A stretch of 64,000 nt of DNA from Sclerodactyla briareus (lineage: Eukaryota > Echinodermata > Holothuroidea > Dendrochirotida > Sclerodactylidae), in contig JAODTK010004109.1 in NCBI GenBank assembly GCA_026419785.1, positions 62,001-126,000 on the forward strand. The letters run 5' to 3'. The notes under the pieces were generated by a model. It searched no databases. It had not been told where the DNA came from and saw only the letters and a list, made by a program, of their open reading frames with translations. The position numbers and the translations under genes were made by a program. Below are positions 1 through 12,300 of the stretch, piece by piece; position 1 is the stretch's first letter; every line of letters starts with the position of its first letter.

Positions 1-177
1 TCATGAATATTAATGATATCTGGATAGTCAAATATAGGTATCAACTGTCATGATTAGGTAGATCTACTCATGAATATTAATGATATCTGGATAGTCAAAT
101 ATAGGTATCAACTGTCATGATTAGGTAGATCTACTCATGAATATTAATGATATCTGGATAGTCAAATATAGGTATCA
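1..177. repeat. 67-bp tandem satellite, about 2.6 copies, open at the left edge
   Basis: A unit beginning TCATGAATATTAATGATATC starts at 1, 68 and 135. The first two copies are essentially identical. The third follows the unit until about 175 and then diverges into unique sequence. The array starts at the first base of the window, so it probably continues upstream. The unit is AT-rich with no coding content. Confidence 0.9.
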
Positions 178-1861
178 TTTGTTGTGATCAGGTTGATTCA
201 TTCTTGAATACTGCACCACTCAATTTGTTGAATATTGCATCACTCAATTGTTTGGTGGCAACCAAGATCGTCAATTTGTGTTTGCAAATTTGGCCTGTAT
301 ATGTCACAATTTTCAAGTCCCACTTTTCAAGGTAATGCAATGATGATGATGACTTGGTCTATATTCAAACTGCTTGTACGACAACCACCTTCATTGGCAG
401 CTCATCAATTAGAAAGGACTGGACTCCTCTGCCACAAACCTTCCTCTTTTCCTCAGCAATCATCATGCTAAGCCAATTCATTGCTTGGATTTTTCGTTAA
501 TGTCATCGTGAGTGAGCTTTCCCAGCTGCTCCCCAAGCTGATTGGCTAGTGGCATTGTTTTGTAGCTGATATATCATTTGTCAGAGTTGAGGATATCGGT
601 TAGTGTAGCCATTAGCCAACCACAGAAATTCATCCTAGACAGTGGGCATCGACCCGGCTTCCCCGTCCTTATTATCAGAGCATCAGTATAACTATGTTTA
701 GTGCCCATCTCTGGGGTCATTGATATTTTGCCGTGTACTGTGGCTTCAGTTTACCTATCCGTGACGTCTGATGCAAACACGCCGGCCTGGAATTAGCGAG
801 AGGATCTTCTTTCGGACTTTTGACAACAAAATAATTGAGGAATAATATAGTAGATTGCTTTTTAATTATGTCACAGTATCAGATAGACTGGGTTTATGAA
901 AGGCCTGTCGGGGTGATATGTATGGGAAGCAAAAGTTATGAAAATTGATTAATAGCGAAAAATCATGGGTTATAAATTTCCGCCTTCGGAAAAGTTCTGT
1001 GTGAGACGGTTGGATTCAGGAGAGGGGAAACATGTTTTATGACAGGCACGTAGCTTTGCTATGATGAGGCAGGTGTATCAACTTCTCAATTGTTGAATCT
1101 GATGAGAATGCAATAACTGGTAGTATTATCTATCGGACATGGCATAGATTGACTTAATAATCCACTTCAAAAGTTCAGTGACCCGATATGAAACAAATGC
1201 ATCTGAACGGAATCGCCCTAACCATGCAGCCCTCAAATAAATCAATCCGCCCTCAAATCCGCAATGGTGAATTTGCAAATATTGGGAGCCCCTGAATGGC
1301 AGTCTTTCATTAAGTGTGCGATGGACGTGACCATGCATCCGATCGGTCACGCCTCCGAGCTCTGCGTGACGTCTCGGGCACTTAACAGTGCCAGGTGAGA
1401 GAACAGGTCAACAGATTGCCGACATCGATGGCTTCGACAGCGTTGGTTTTACTCTGACCGTAAAGTATGCTCGGATGAGCACTGTGTTTTGACAGGGTCT
1501 GGAAGACTTCATTAGGCGCTGATTAAATTCCAGGTCAATACCTCGCTGCTGATTCCCCATCGATTCTTCGTTTTGTTTTGAACTGTTATGTTATGGGAGA
1601 GGATTGTTCATGCTCTCAATTGACCTTTGGTGTCAGACAGTAGAGAGTGGGTAATTCCAAGTGATGAGCAGTAGCAGAGACATGAGGAATAATGATAATA
1701 GTAGAATGGCATTCAGTCTATAAATGTGCAACAGGCATCTAAACAATTTACAATTTGGCACACAAATTGTATTATGAAAAAAATGAAAAATAGGTGGGGA
1801 AAAGCCAGAGAATGGTCAAAGTGATGGGAATAGTACAAAATTGGATACGAAATGAAAACCT
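178..1861. other. Noncoding, no feature recognised
   Basis: AT-rich unique sequence. Open frames are short and show no protein-like composition, and I saw no convincing splice-flanked exon, RNA gene or transposon end. If the RhoGEF gene begins upstream of the window this would be intron; otherwise it is 5' flanking sequence. Confidence 0.5.
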
Positions 1862-2345
1862 GTGTGTGGCATAGGGAAACATTCGCATGTAGGGAAGTAT
1901 GGAGTACAAAATATGGCATGTCCACAGACTTCTGCAAGTTTAGCGGCAATTTGCCCCTCTGGTGATAACATTCATTCAAAACGGACATAGTGTGTGGGTT
2001 ATGTTAGTACTGGCATGGGAAGACAATCGCCTAAGAGAAAGGTGGAGCACAAAAGATGGCTTGTCAATGGACTTCAGCAAGTTAAACTAAATTTGTGCTC
2101 CTACACGGTGACGATATATATTCGGACGCTCTACCAACTGTGCCAACCACTGGCATAAGAAAACAATTGCCTGTAGGGAAGGGTGCAGAAAAATGAAGGG
2201 AGCAGAAATATGAAGGTCAATAGACTTCATCAAGTTTACCTGCATTTGGGCTCCTCTGAAATATGGAAATCAATAGACTTCATCAAGTTTACTTGCATTT
2301 TGGGCTCCTCTATGGTGACATATGTATAAAACAGACATGGTGAAG
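1862..2345. repeat. Diverged tandem repeat, three to four copies of a roughly 140-bp unit
   Basis: Copies begin near 1862, 2011 and 2150, with a shorter copy near 2262. They share an ordered series of words: GGCAT..GGAA, a GTAGGGAAG-like word, CAATRGACTTCATCAAGTTT-like text, GGGCTCCTCT and GGTGAC.TAT. Copies differ by many substitutions and small indels, so the array is old. Between the second and third copies (about 2128-2153) there is a complement of a tRNA A-box-like word (GGTTGGCACAGTTGGTAGAG on the minus strand), suggesting that part of the unit came from a tRNA-derived SINE. Confidence 0.7.
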
Positions 2346-4189
2346 AAAAGTTGCATGGAGCATAAGCCAGCAGAAAAAAAAAAAATGAACTAAATGTACT
2401 GGGATAGGGTGGCCATGTAATTCCATACTATATAGCATTTTCATATTGTGAGACAGTACAATTCTCCCCTTGGGTGGCCACCTATGACAGGAATGGAATG
2501 TAGCAGGTCTGTTTCACAGCCCTACAGCCTAGGGGGGGGGGGGGGGAGGTGCCTGATCTGACAATTGATTGATGATCAATGTCAATAACAACCAGCGACT
2601 CAACTATCTGAGATGCAGTTTCACCTCTTCTAGTCAACTTTTATAAGGGAGGGGAGGGGGGTCACCTCTGATCTAGCTACAAACCTAAGTGGATCATCTC
2701 CCCATGAATCAGTTCCCACTGAAAATTAGACATAACATATTTTGAGGCAGTCAGTAGGGGATTGCTGGCTGCTTCGCACATTGCTGTCAGAAGTCCCTAA
2801 GTGAGTGGCCACAAAAGAGTCTCCGGTATTCTGTGTGGCTGTCCGAAAGAGTGGGGGGGGGGGGGAGATTACTGTCTTGCTTGTGAGTCTCGATGGCTCC
2901 TAACAGTCGGAAAACTCCACCAGCTTCTAGCCTCGGAGTAACACTGTTCTATGCTCTTACATGAGCAATACAAAGAGGTGGGCAGAAGTGAACTGTTGCC
3001 AACTGTGAGCAGTCTATGAACCTTAGACGAACTCATTGAGCCAGTGGAATATCAGTTCACACACAACGTAGATCAGCAGTTAACGTAGAAGTCCTTGGTG
3101 AATTGGAATCCACATATTTACGTCTTAGATAAGTACGAATATAGCATATTTACTACCTACACAGAATAACTTTGGGGATGTTGTGTCTTTGCACCTCTCT
3201 TTAAATCAGATGGTCTAACCAGGGGGGGGGGGGGTTTTTTGGGGGGGTTTGGGTTTAAAGGTGGTCATGGATGAATATCTAGAGTTAACGCAGGTGGTAG
3301 GGGTTACCCGATAATGTGAACTATAGTACCCCCTGGTAAGCCAGAGGCAAGAGGTCAATAGGGGACCACTACACTGAAAGGCTAATTTACGCGACTACCA
3401 CAAAGGTAAGTATTTCTCTGCCAAATAGGAACGTTGAACTATTGCACAATCGAACAGTTCTTCTTTTCGGGAATTGAGGCTAATCCTGACGCCCTACCAG
3501 AAAATCAGTTCACAGATATGTCCTAAGCTAATTAGTGAACTCCGAGCCAAATATTAACTAAATTGAAATAATTCTCGTACCTTTATTTCCAATTTTAAGA
3601 ACGGAAATGTGGTGCGTGTCTTACTCGAGCCTACAGCTACACTGCTAATTCTGTATAGTTTAGCTCACCATTCTTGAAAAATTCTACTTTTCGGTATTCA
3701 TCGAGTTGTTGGATGCCCTGAAGATTTCATAAAACAATTATAAGGAAACTACAAGAGATCTTTCCCCAGTACTATCAGATCAATCATTAAAAAAATCAAG
3801 TGAATTTGGGTCATATTGGAATATCTCCCATCTCCTATTCAGTTGTTTAAGTACACTAAATAACACATCAAGCAGGCAGCTGATCAAAAACCGGGATACC
3901 AAATTTTGTGCAAATATTGATCCATGACAGCCTTTAAGTACCATTATCTAAACCTGCCATTTCATGTGACCTTGAATACCATTGAGTACCATTTCACCAA
4001 TTTATCTGTATTGTTCCGGGAATGAGTTAACTACACTAATGCATTCCATTGATAAGGTTGAGTAACTTATACTCCTATAGAGAAAAAAAAAAAATCATTT
4101 CAACCCACAATTCTGAGAATCTTTCCCAGTAGTAATTTCTAGTCCATACCGTAATAAGTGTTATTATTTATCGAATGACTCGAGCCAAA
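2346..4189. other. Noncoding, with several long poly-G runs
   Basis: No exon or RNA gene recognised. Conspicuous G homopolymers lie at about 2532-2546 (15), 2853-2865 (13) and 3222-3234 (13), all on the plus strand. Confidence 0.5.
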
Positions 4190-4560
4190 ATTCCCAGAGA
4201 CTTGTTCGGCTGTCTCGCTCTCGTGCTCGAGATGCAGTCCCTGCTTTAAAGCCCCACTAATTGTCTGTAATTTTATTGGCCCCTATCCCTGTAGAGCCAT
4301 AGCCGGAGGGGTATTTCCTCCTCAAGTTCACTGCCACCGTCGTCTCATTACACACGGTAGCCGCGGTTGATTGAGGTAAATCGCAACGGCGCTCCGCACT
4401 CACGTTCCGAGGCTCTCTCCGTCCCTCCTCCGCCTGTCGCGTCTCGATTGTCGGATCGTTCAGTAGAGCCTGTCTCCGTTATTAGTGTAAATCAGGACCG
4501 AGAGTGTGGTCGACTGCGGAGGCATGTTTGTGTTTCGCTATGGGAGATTGCAAAGTTTAC
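4190..4560 (+). promoter_or_regulatory. Possible CpG-rich promoter or 5' exon region
   Basis: This block has visibly higher GC and CpG density than its surroundings (CTCGAG, CCGCGG, CGGCGCTCCG, CCGTCCCTCC, TGTCGCGTCT). A possible 5' splice site (TTGATTGAG before GTAAAT) lies at about 4376 and an 82-codon frame is open from 4367, but no frame reads like a known protein. The composition would suit a transcription start with a 5' untranslated exon, perhaps an internal promoter of the RhoGEF gene. It could equally be a GC-rich repeat. Confidence 0.22.
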
Positions 4561-7064
4561 GCAACGGATGAACTTCAATCTTGTTTTCTCGGTTATCCAT
4601 TGCGTGACATCATAAATAAGGAGTTGTGCAATGAGCTGAAGACAGGTTGTCTAATTGCACTTTAGAGGAATGCAAAGTGGGCAGCGTTGTGGTGTCGGTT
4701 GCCTCGGCTGAGTTTTCCCTTGTCCTTTGATACTCCCCCGAGATGAAACTTAATTTCAAGTTGTTTATGTTTCTGGCTGTGGTTGTTGTGTTAAAGCTTC
4801 TTTGGAACAATAAATTCAAACCAGTTCTTCTCTGGAGAGTTGACCTCTACATTATAGAAACTGTGAACCACAGTGGAGTTTCGCTCACCATCAACTTTTT
4901 CAGGAATAAAACCTCTTTTTTTTTATCGGAATGGATTTTCGTATCCATTAGAAATTATCCGAAAGTTCCAGTTGACTGTTTCGAAATTTTCTTCTGCCCT
5001 AACATGCTCCTCCACTGCATTCAATAGAACATTGGAAACCATCAGTTCACATTAATACATTCAGTGATTAGAGTTGTAATATTTCATTTCAATTTTACAG
5101 ATGTATTAATAGACGTGAATTTCGAACAATTCCGCAATTGATGGATTCCACAAATTTTAGGACAAATGGATTTTCCTGACCCCAGTTGGTTGGAATCCCA
5201 TGCAACAACTCTAGTGATACTGATCTTGTTGATTGATCTGTATGAATCTCAGCAAATGGGGAGAAACATTTTTTATTGGAGGAATTGCCTCATGGCTGCT
5301 TACTGGAGATGAGCTCTAGTGGCTTCTGTTAATCCCATTTGTATGTTGTTGTCACTCTTGTGGGACAAATGTGAGTCTTCCAACCTCAGGATTTTTGTAA
5401 TGTCACAGCTTTTGGAATTGGGAACATCAGATGCTATATTTCACCGGTCGTGATCGGAAGCCTTATACTGAACGAGGCAGGCTGTAATTGGAATACCTCG
5501 CTTGTCTGTGCCGGGATCGTGGGGGAGTGCGTCGATTATTTTATTAGTGGTCCACCGGTTTCGGTGACTGATGTTTTGAAAGGTGCTTGACGAAGGGTTT
5601 TGTATCCATCCATTATTATTACATTCGCGTGGCCTCAGAGAACCCGATAGTCAAGGAATTTATTGCAGGCTCTCAAGCTCTCTGATCGATCGTCCGAATA
5701 AAGGGCTCCGGAGGAGATTTGTGATTTTGTACTAGTGCCCTGCCTGTGTTGTGTTAATTCTTTCAAGGTGTTGTGTCAAGTGCAAAGTAAAGTGATCTTT
5801 TAAAATATCGATTTTATATTAGTTCATAATTGTCACTTACGATGCCACAATTTCCTGTGTGTAGGTGAGCGGAAGAGTAGTCACAAGGAAACATTATTGA
5901 GTGGTCTCATTGATACCACATGAAATTTTGCAAAATGTATGCAGATCCCATTTTTTGCTGCCTTTGGGAATAAATGGATATATTTGAGGCACGTACTATT
6001 ACGACAACATCCACCCTTCCGTCGCAGTCTGATTGAAATCGATCACCTTGTTCAATTTCCTTCCTCAAGTTGCTTCTGGGTGAGAAACTTTGTTTGTTTT
6101 TCAAAACCCCACGATATCTTTTGGGTTGGAACGCTTGAGGAGTGGTGGTTCGCGTTTACTAGTTTCCGTCTTTCTTATTTGCAAAGAAAATATCAGGATT
6201 ACCTCGATATTTGTAACTTTGTAATGCTGCCGTAGTCTGCCTGGATCAAACAGTTGTTAGAAAAGAGCTAGTCGAATCTGAGCACTACAACGAGATATTC
6301 TTTGTTAGTGGATTTATGGTTACATTCTATACTGTAATGGAAATATATACTTGGCTTGACTTTCAGATCTCTTATTTATTCCTGATTCCCTGCCACTGTC
6401 TTCTGGATGGTGAATATTCATGATTACATCACTATTTTGTTTATAGTCATGAGTTACTTTCGACTCCTCAATTGTTACAGTCATGAGAGACCACTAACTT
6501 TCAGGAGATTGAATATTCACCAGTTTTGCAACTGATGTTTTGGGAATAATGAATATTCCAATCCACGTTATGACAAACTTTGGAATCCTAGATCTTGGAA
6601 AATTCAAACTTTCATTCTTATACTCAGATGTACCTTTGGATTTTATTATTATTATTCATAGTAGGTCATTTGCATGATTCTCAATCTGACTCCATATTTC
6701 TTTGGAGTTTTTGTGTGCTGACGGGAAAAATACAGTGACACTGGGCTCACCAAGGGAAGTGTTAATTCCCACAGGACAATGATATCAGGAAATTTGGCCC
6801 GTCAGAGCTATGTTTATACAATGAAGCCTGGTAGCTGCCCACACTGCATATGTTCGCACCACAGGCGCGAAAGATTTACCACCAGACAATTACACGTGGT
6901 GTCCCCCAACGGTCCGTCACGATACGCCCCGTCCCCAGCAGGTGATCTGGGCCTCAGTACTTGAATCGAGGTCCGCAGGAATTCCTCTCCCCCCGTCCCC
7001 CTGTCTACAGTAATGGCTGCCCCCACTAGCATTGACCACTATCTGTCTCCCCTTCCTGTTACAG
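4561..7064. other. Noncoding, no feature recognised
   Basis: AT-rich unique sequence. A 94-codon plus frame (4743-5027) and a 98-codon plus frame (5939-6235) are rich in Phe, Leu and Cys and lack splice or start context, so I treat them as chance frames. The stretch is probably intron of the downstream RhoGEF gene. Confidence 0.5.
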
Positions 7065-7146
7065 CGATGTTGCATGGACAAAACCTTGTTGCCGCAGCCA
7101 TCAGCAGAGGCGGCGACCCCGGGTCCCAGTCCAGCCTCTCTGGGAG
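7065..7146 (+). CDS. ARHGEF11/12-like: RGS-RhoGEF, linker exon a
   Basis: An 82-bp exon with strong splice sites: a pyrimidine tract ending CTTCCTGTTACAG before it and GAG/GTAAGA after it. The frame starting at the first base reads a Pro/Ala/Ser-rich segment (PQPSAEAATPGPSPASLG) and ends with one extra base (phase 1). That phase matches the start of the next candidate exon at 9305, where the joined codon is Gly. The composition suits the disordered linker between the RGS-like and DH domains in ARHGEF11/12-type proteins; that placement is inferred from the order of exons, since the linker is not conserved. A second frame (MLHGQNLVAAAISRGGDPGS) is also open, so the frame choice rests on the phase match. 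Confidence 0.5.
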
Positions 7147-9304
7147 GTAAGATTTTCTATCAAATAATTACTGATTACTGCTGTATTCAGTGTTTCCCAT
7201 GTTGGGGGTCAATGACCAGTAATGGTGGGATTTTGGGAATTTTAGGTCATGGGTCACCAATTTGTGAAAATTTGGTGGAAATGGCTATTATGGGGATGAA
7301 GCAGCAGTCATTACATTGATTTGAGCTATAGCACCATTGTTCTTGTTTCATTTAGTGTTTCTTCAACTTGAGGGTGAATAACACCAAGGGGTAATAGGCC
7401 ATTTTTTTCTTTGGGGGGGGGGGGGGGGGGGGATGCTGTTCATTACCAAAAAATGTCATCTTTTCCTAATTAGCTGACAATTTAGTGGGACATGGGTTTC
7501 CCTTGAGTTTTTGTCAGATATGTATGTGACTCTTTTTCTATTCAAATCGCTGCAACAATTTTGAATTGTAATGGAAGTCTATATATATTTGCCTATATAT
7601 TGGTGCAGTATATGGAAATGTTATATTCCTTGACTTAACATAGAGACAGCCTACACAAGACAGTTTGGTATCATTTTAAAGATATTGAAAATTGAAAATT
7701 CTTTGAATAGGTGCTAATTGACTTGAACATGAGTTTTGCGACATTCCTCTGGTCTTGATGGAAGGGTTACCTACGCCTTATACTTTCCACTTAGTGGGTG
7801 TACCTCAATCAGTCATGTCCTCTGTGGGCTGGGGTTGCCAATGGGCCGAGTTTCTGGGGTTGCCCATGGCATAACATGGTGTACCTGTTGGAAAAAGTTA
7901 CTCAACCACATTAGATCTGGAAATCTTGAGAAAAAAAAAAAAACTGTTGCAGTGGTCAATTGCTTATTACCTTGTTTACTGTGTGAAAAAAACAACTACA
8001 CCACTGATACCATGTCACAACATCAGTCAAGCAGTGACCACCTTGTACTGATTGAACTCTGTTCATATAATATGCATGAGTGTGTTGACGTTCTGTTTAA
8101 GTTCCATTCAGCCTTTATTTCATGTCCTCCTTTCCAGCCACGAAGCTACTCATACTGTAGTAATCTATTGTATTGACTGATATGAATACACAATTGGAAA
8201 AAATCTGTTGAAACGATAGTATTGGGTCAAAAATGGTAATTTCGTGGAATAGGTCCCAGTGTCGAAACATATACAATTGTTGTGGCTAGCCGGCTTCTTT
8301 GGAAGTTCGCAGACTGATCACCATTTCTCCAAAAATAGAAATGATTTGAAGTGCTGTAATTTTGACGGAAGTTTTCTTGTAGTGAGTCTCGCACGATGGT
8401 ATTCATTTTCAATATCATCAATACTCATTTTTCCGAATATTCCAAAGCCTGAATAGACCTTTTAAACTTCACCTAAATTTGACCGAATCAGTCAAAATGA
8501 GAGATACTGAGATACATTCCTTATAACCTCTAAGAGCTGACACCAACCACATGTATTCCTCTGTATAGTGTTACACTAGGTGCATGTCTGGTTACGAGCT
8601 TGGTTGAAGAGGTTCGTGCTTTAACATAAGCTATGATGCTCCAGTTAGTAACTATCGCTGATTAGACGACATCTTCAGAAAAGGGTGGTGCGACTCACAG
8701 CTAACCAGGGCTGACTCTTTTTTTTTTTGAGTGGTCAGAGCCGCGCTCGGACAGTGAGAGTATATGCTCAGTATTCTCCGATGAGCAGGGGTAATAGCTC
8801 AGAGTGTTTGGATGGTTGCTCCCTTCGAGGCGTGCTGACGCCGTTGCAATCTTTGCCGACCGCAATCAGTATGCATCGCATGTGACTACGCAACCCCCAT
8901 TGTTGGGACAGATTCTCGAGAGTATCAAAAGTACACACACTGTATGTGCATAGCCCTTTCCTATGCATATTTACATAGGACAGTCTGTTGGAAATAGTGT
9001 GGGCTCTCAAACAGTCATGTAAACATCACTGGTTTGAAGTTCATCGCTTCCGCGGTGTGACCTTCAACGACCCATTATCGTGCACCATTTATTTGCTTGT
9101 GGGTTCTCGCCTACTCACACAAATGGGGAAAGTATGAGGGAATGACCATGGCTCACATACAGCACTTACCACATGCAATTTAGTTTCGAAGTTAGTTTTT
9201 AGTTATGATTAGTTACAGGCGAGTCACAGTAGATACGTAGGTAGATGAATCCAATCAACACAGCAACACTCCATTGTAACATGTTGTTCACATCCCTTCT
9301 GCAG
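7147..9304. other. Intron, about 2.2 kb
   Basis: No internal exon recognised. It contains a 20-base G run at 7413-7432, the longest G homopolymer seen in the window, followed by AT-rich sequence. Confidence 0.45.
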
Positions 9305-9391
9305 GGAATACTACTTCAACCATCATCCCTGGGGGGTGGGAGGGCTGTGAGGAATAGGGGGAAGGCCCTGGATGAGGACGGCGGGGCGAAG
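9305..9391 (+). CDS. ARHGEF11/12-like: RGS-RhoGEF, linker exon b
   Basis: An 87-bp exon between CATCCCTTCTGCAG and AAG/GTAGTT. Entered in phase 1 from the 7065 exon it reads GNTTSTIIPGG. One base too many in a run of six G then shifts the frame; beyond it the next frame reads GRAVRNRGKALDEDGGAK to the donor in phase 0. Phase 0 is what the following DH exon at 16986 needs. The Lys/Arg-then-acidic composition fits the RGS-DH linker. The G-run indel could be a sequencing error or a real lesion. If the two flanking exons were misassigned, this segment would still be a splice-flanked GC-rich block of unknown function. Confidence 0.5.
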
Positions 9392-12300
9392 GTAGTTGAT
9401 TGTTTTCATTTTGTTGAACAACATTCACTCCATTTGCAGTAACAACAAGATAATATCTGAAATGTACAGTTCCCGCCGTCTTGCACAATAACACCGCAAT
9501 GCCCAAAGAGAACACCTAAGCCTCTCTGCTCAAGTTATTATCATAGAACACCGCTTCGGTAACAAAGGCGATGGCTGCAAAGCTTCTCTCGGGCAAGAAT
9601 CGTTTCCTGAAAACATCCGTCCACAACGATCATAGGCAAGGCTGATTTAATGGTAAACACCTGGGTATGTTGGCCTCCCAAGGGATAGTAAAGTCTCATG
9701 TTCAAAGAAGTAAATGCTGTAAAGAGGGATAGATGTCTATTGTCCATTCCGGCAGATAATTGTCCATTGTCATTTAGTGATTGTGGCTCTTTGCACTGTT
9801 CTGTTGAATGTCTGAGTGGATAGGGGGTGGATAGGGAGTGGATAAGGAGTGGATCGATTGGTAGCGAACAGGTTAGTTTCGATGAATGGATAAATGGCTT
9901 CTTGATTTATGTTATTATGGTGATGGCTGCGGAGGCTGCAAGTGACTACTTGAAGGTCCATGGGGGAAGGGGTGGAGGGGGGTCAGGGTGAGGACGTGGG
10001 GTTTGGTTTCTGAAATCAACCAGTGTTCCTAGTGCTGTGGGGAAGAGGAGAGTGATGGGGCAGGTGTCGTCTTGAACCAAGGGTTGTAGACATCAGCTGG
10101 AAAATTGGGCTGAAGCAGAAAAAGAAGGGAAGGGGAGGGGGGCGGGCGTGGTAGGTGTTCTGATCTGATAACTCGACTATCTATGTACCCCCGGGACCTC
10201 TCTATTTGACACTGTTTTCGGTGAAGGAAAAAAAAAGACTGCTGGATTATTCGGCTCTGGGTATCAACTTTGATTAAGCATGAGGACATTGTCATCTACC
10301 GGTGGGTTAGAAAAAATTATTAGTGTGTTACATTAGTTTCAGTAATACATCAGTTTTAGACAAACCAATGTGCTAGGAGTTATGCAAGAGAAATGGAAAG
10401 TTAGGGGGAAAACAGTCCAGTGTTTTGCAAAAAAAGGCAGCAGGCAGCATTGGTTCAATAAATTTAAGGCTGCAAAACTGAAAGTATAGAGCCGTATCTA
10501 TCTGCGAACTCTATCTAACGGTGTCCTTTTGCGAGCGAAGAATTATTTTAGTCTCGAAAGACGGTTATAGTGTACGATCGGCAATCAATAAAAAGTTATT
10601 AAATGGCTGCGTATTGTACAGGTCTGAGAGTTACTATCTTCTCATTCGTGGAACCTGTTAAAAGAGTCGAGCAAGATGGGTGATTCTAATATTTCACAAC
10701 AAATGTACCATGTACACACAGTCCCAGATGTGTCATTTGAGAATGTGTGTCATGTTCTAAGAAAACTTGCCCGTTCTTTGACTGCATGTTTTTTTTTTTT
10801 GAAAGGGCATGAGAACACTGTGGGAGGTGAAAACAAACAAATAATATCTGTGCTGACTGAGGGGAAGAGCATGGGGGTGGGATGTGGAGGGAATGGGGGT
10901 AGGAGAGGTGGGTGGGAGGGAGAGGTGGGTGGGAGGGAGAGGTGGGTGGGAGGGAGAGGTGCGTGGGGTGGGAGTGGGAGTGGAGGTAGAATGCATGAGA
11001 TGCACACAACAATCACAACAGGCTGAGATCACCATTTACGCATGCACACGAAGCCATTCTTCAGCCCAATAATCAAACTAGGCACTTCTGAACAACCTGG
11101 AATAAAAGGATTGACTAACTTACTCCAGCTCAACACGATGGGTGGAATCGATTTTGTGTGGTAATTGAACCGATTGTGCAGCCAGTTTTGTTGAGGGTCC
11201 CCCCTCTCCCCTGAAAAAAAGAAAAGGAAAGTGAGCTGATTATGTTCTGAATACAGGGTAGTCATAGAGTGCTAAGATGGGTCATTCTCGTAACATTCAT
11301 TATTGGAAAAGAAAGAATAGCTTTCACTGTGAGTAGAGCCAGCCGGGAATCTGTGTTTTCATCTGTGTATATTTCATTTCATCATACATTTTTTCAGTCT
11401 GTTATAAAATGTAAAATATTGAGGATCAGAATGAACACACAGCAGAATATAATAGACAGAATATTGAATGAGGATTTCCTCAAAAACCCCCTAATATGCA
11501 TTATGCACAGTTGCTAAGATGCGAGTTGTTGTCATTGCGATGTTCTAGGGGGGACAAAAATTCCAATGTATGCGCCAAAATAGCCATTGCTCTATCCCTG
11601 TCATCAACGTGACGGGGGCTTATGTAATTTCATTCCCCTCCGGGTATGGGGGAATTGGATGACAGCTACTCTGGCAGTGAACAGATTGGAGCCATTGTAA
11701 AGTAGGGATTGCTAATAGTTATGAATATTGATCCACAACCCGACCAACTAGCAAATGATAGGCAGTGGAGTAGCATTATGCGGTGTTACCTCTGAGAGCG
11801 TTGACAAGGGTTGCCTTGCAAACATACATCAGGGAATGGAGCTGAGTCAAACATGGACAATTAATAGGACTAAACACTGAAATCCCAGATGTTGATGCAA
11901 TGTGTGGAGAAATTTTGCAGACGTAGACCAGGCTTTTCTCCTGTGCAAGAGTGGGGTTGAGGGGAGGGGGGGGATTTGGCCATATTTTATCTTATTTTAT
12001 TCAAAATATTGTCAATAAAAAGCACTTGGTGAGATACGTAAGTGAGCTACAAAAACAGCATGTTTTTTAACCTGAACTGTATGCAGATCTCGTACAGCTC
12101 GCGAAAGAGGACGGCCTCAAGTTGCTCAGACCATTTCCAACAAGTGTACAATGAACTGAAATTGGATTGCTCTTTGACACCATTCTGGGAAGTAACACAG
12201 AATAACATTTGAACATTTAGTTCAATGCGAACAGTGCCAAACTTCGGCTATAAAAAAATGCCTGTCCCTTAAACCTAGAAATATTTGCCCCAGAATTGGG

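Noticed and set aside
10676-11035. Overlapping open frames of 88-116 codons on both strands
   Set aside because: They are translations of the G-rich 17-bp minisatellite (Gly/Arg on one strand, Pro/His/Ser on the other) with no start or splice context.
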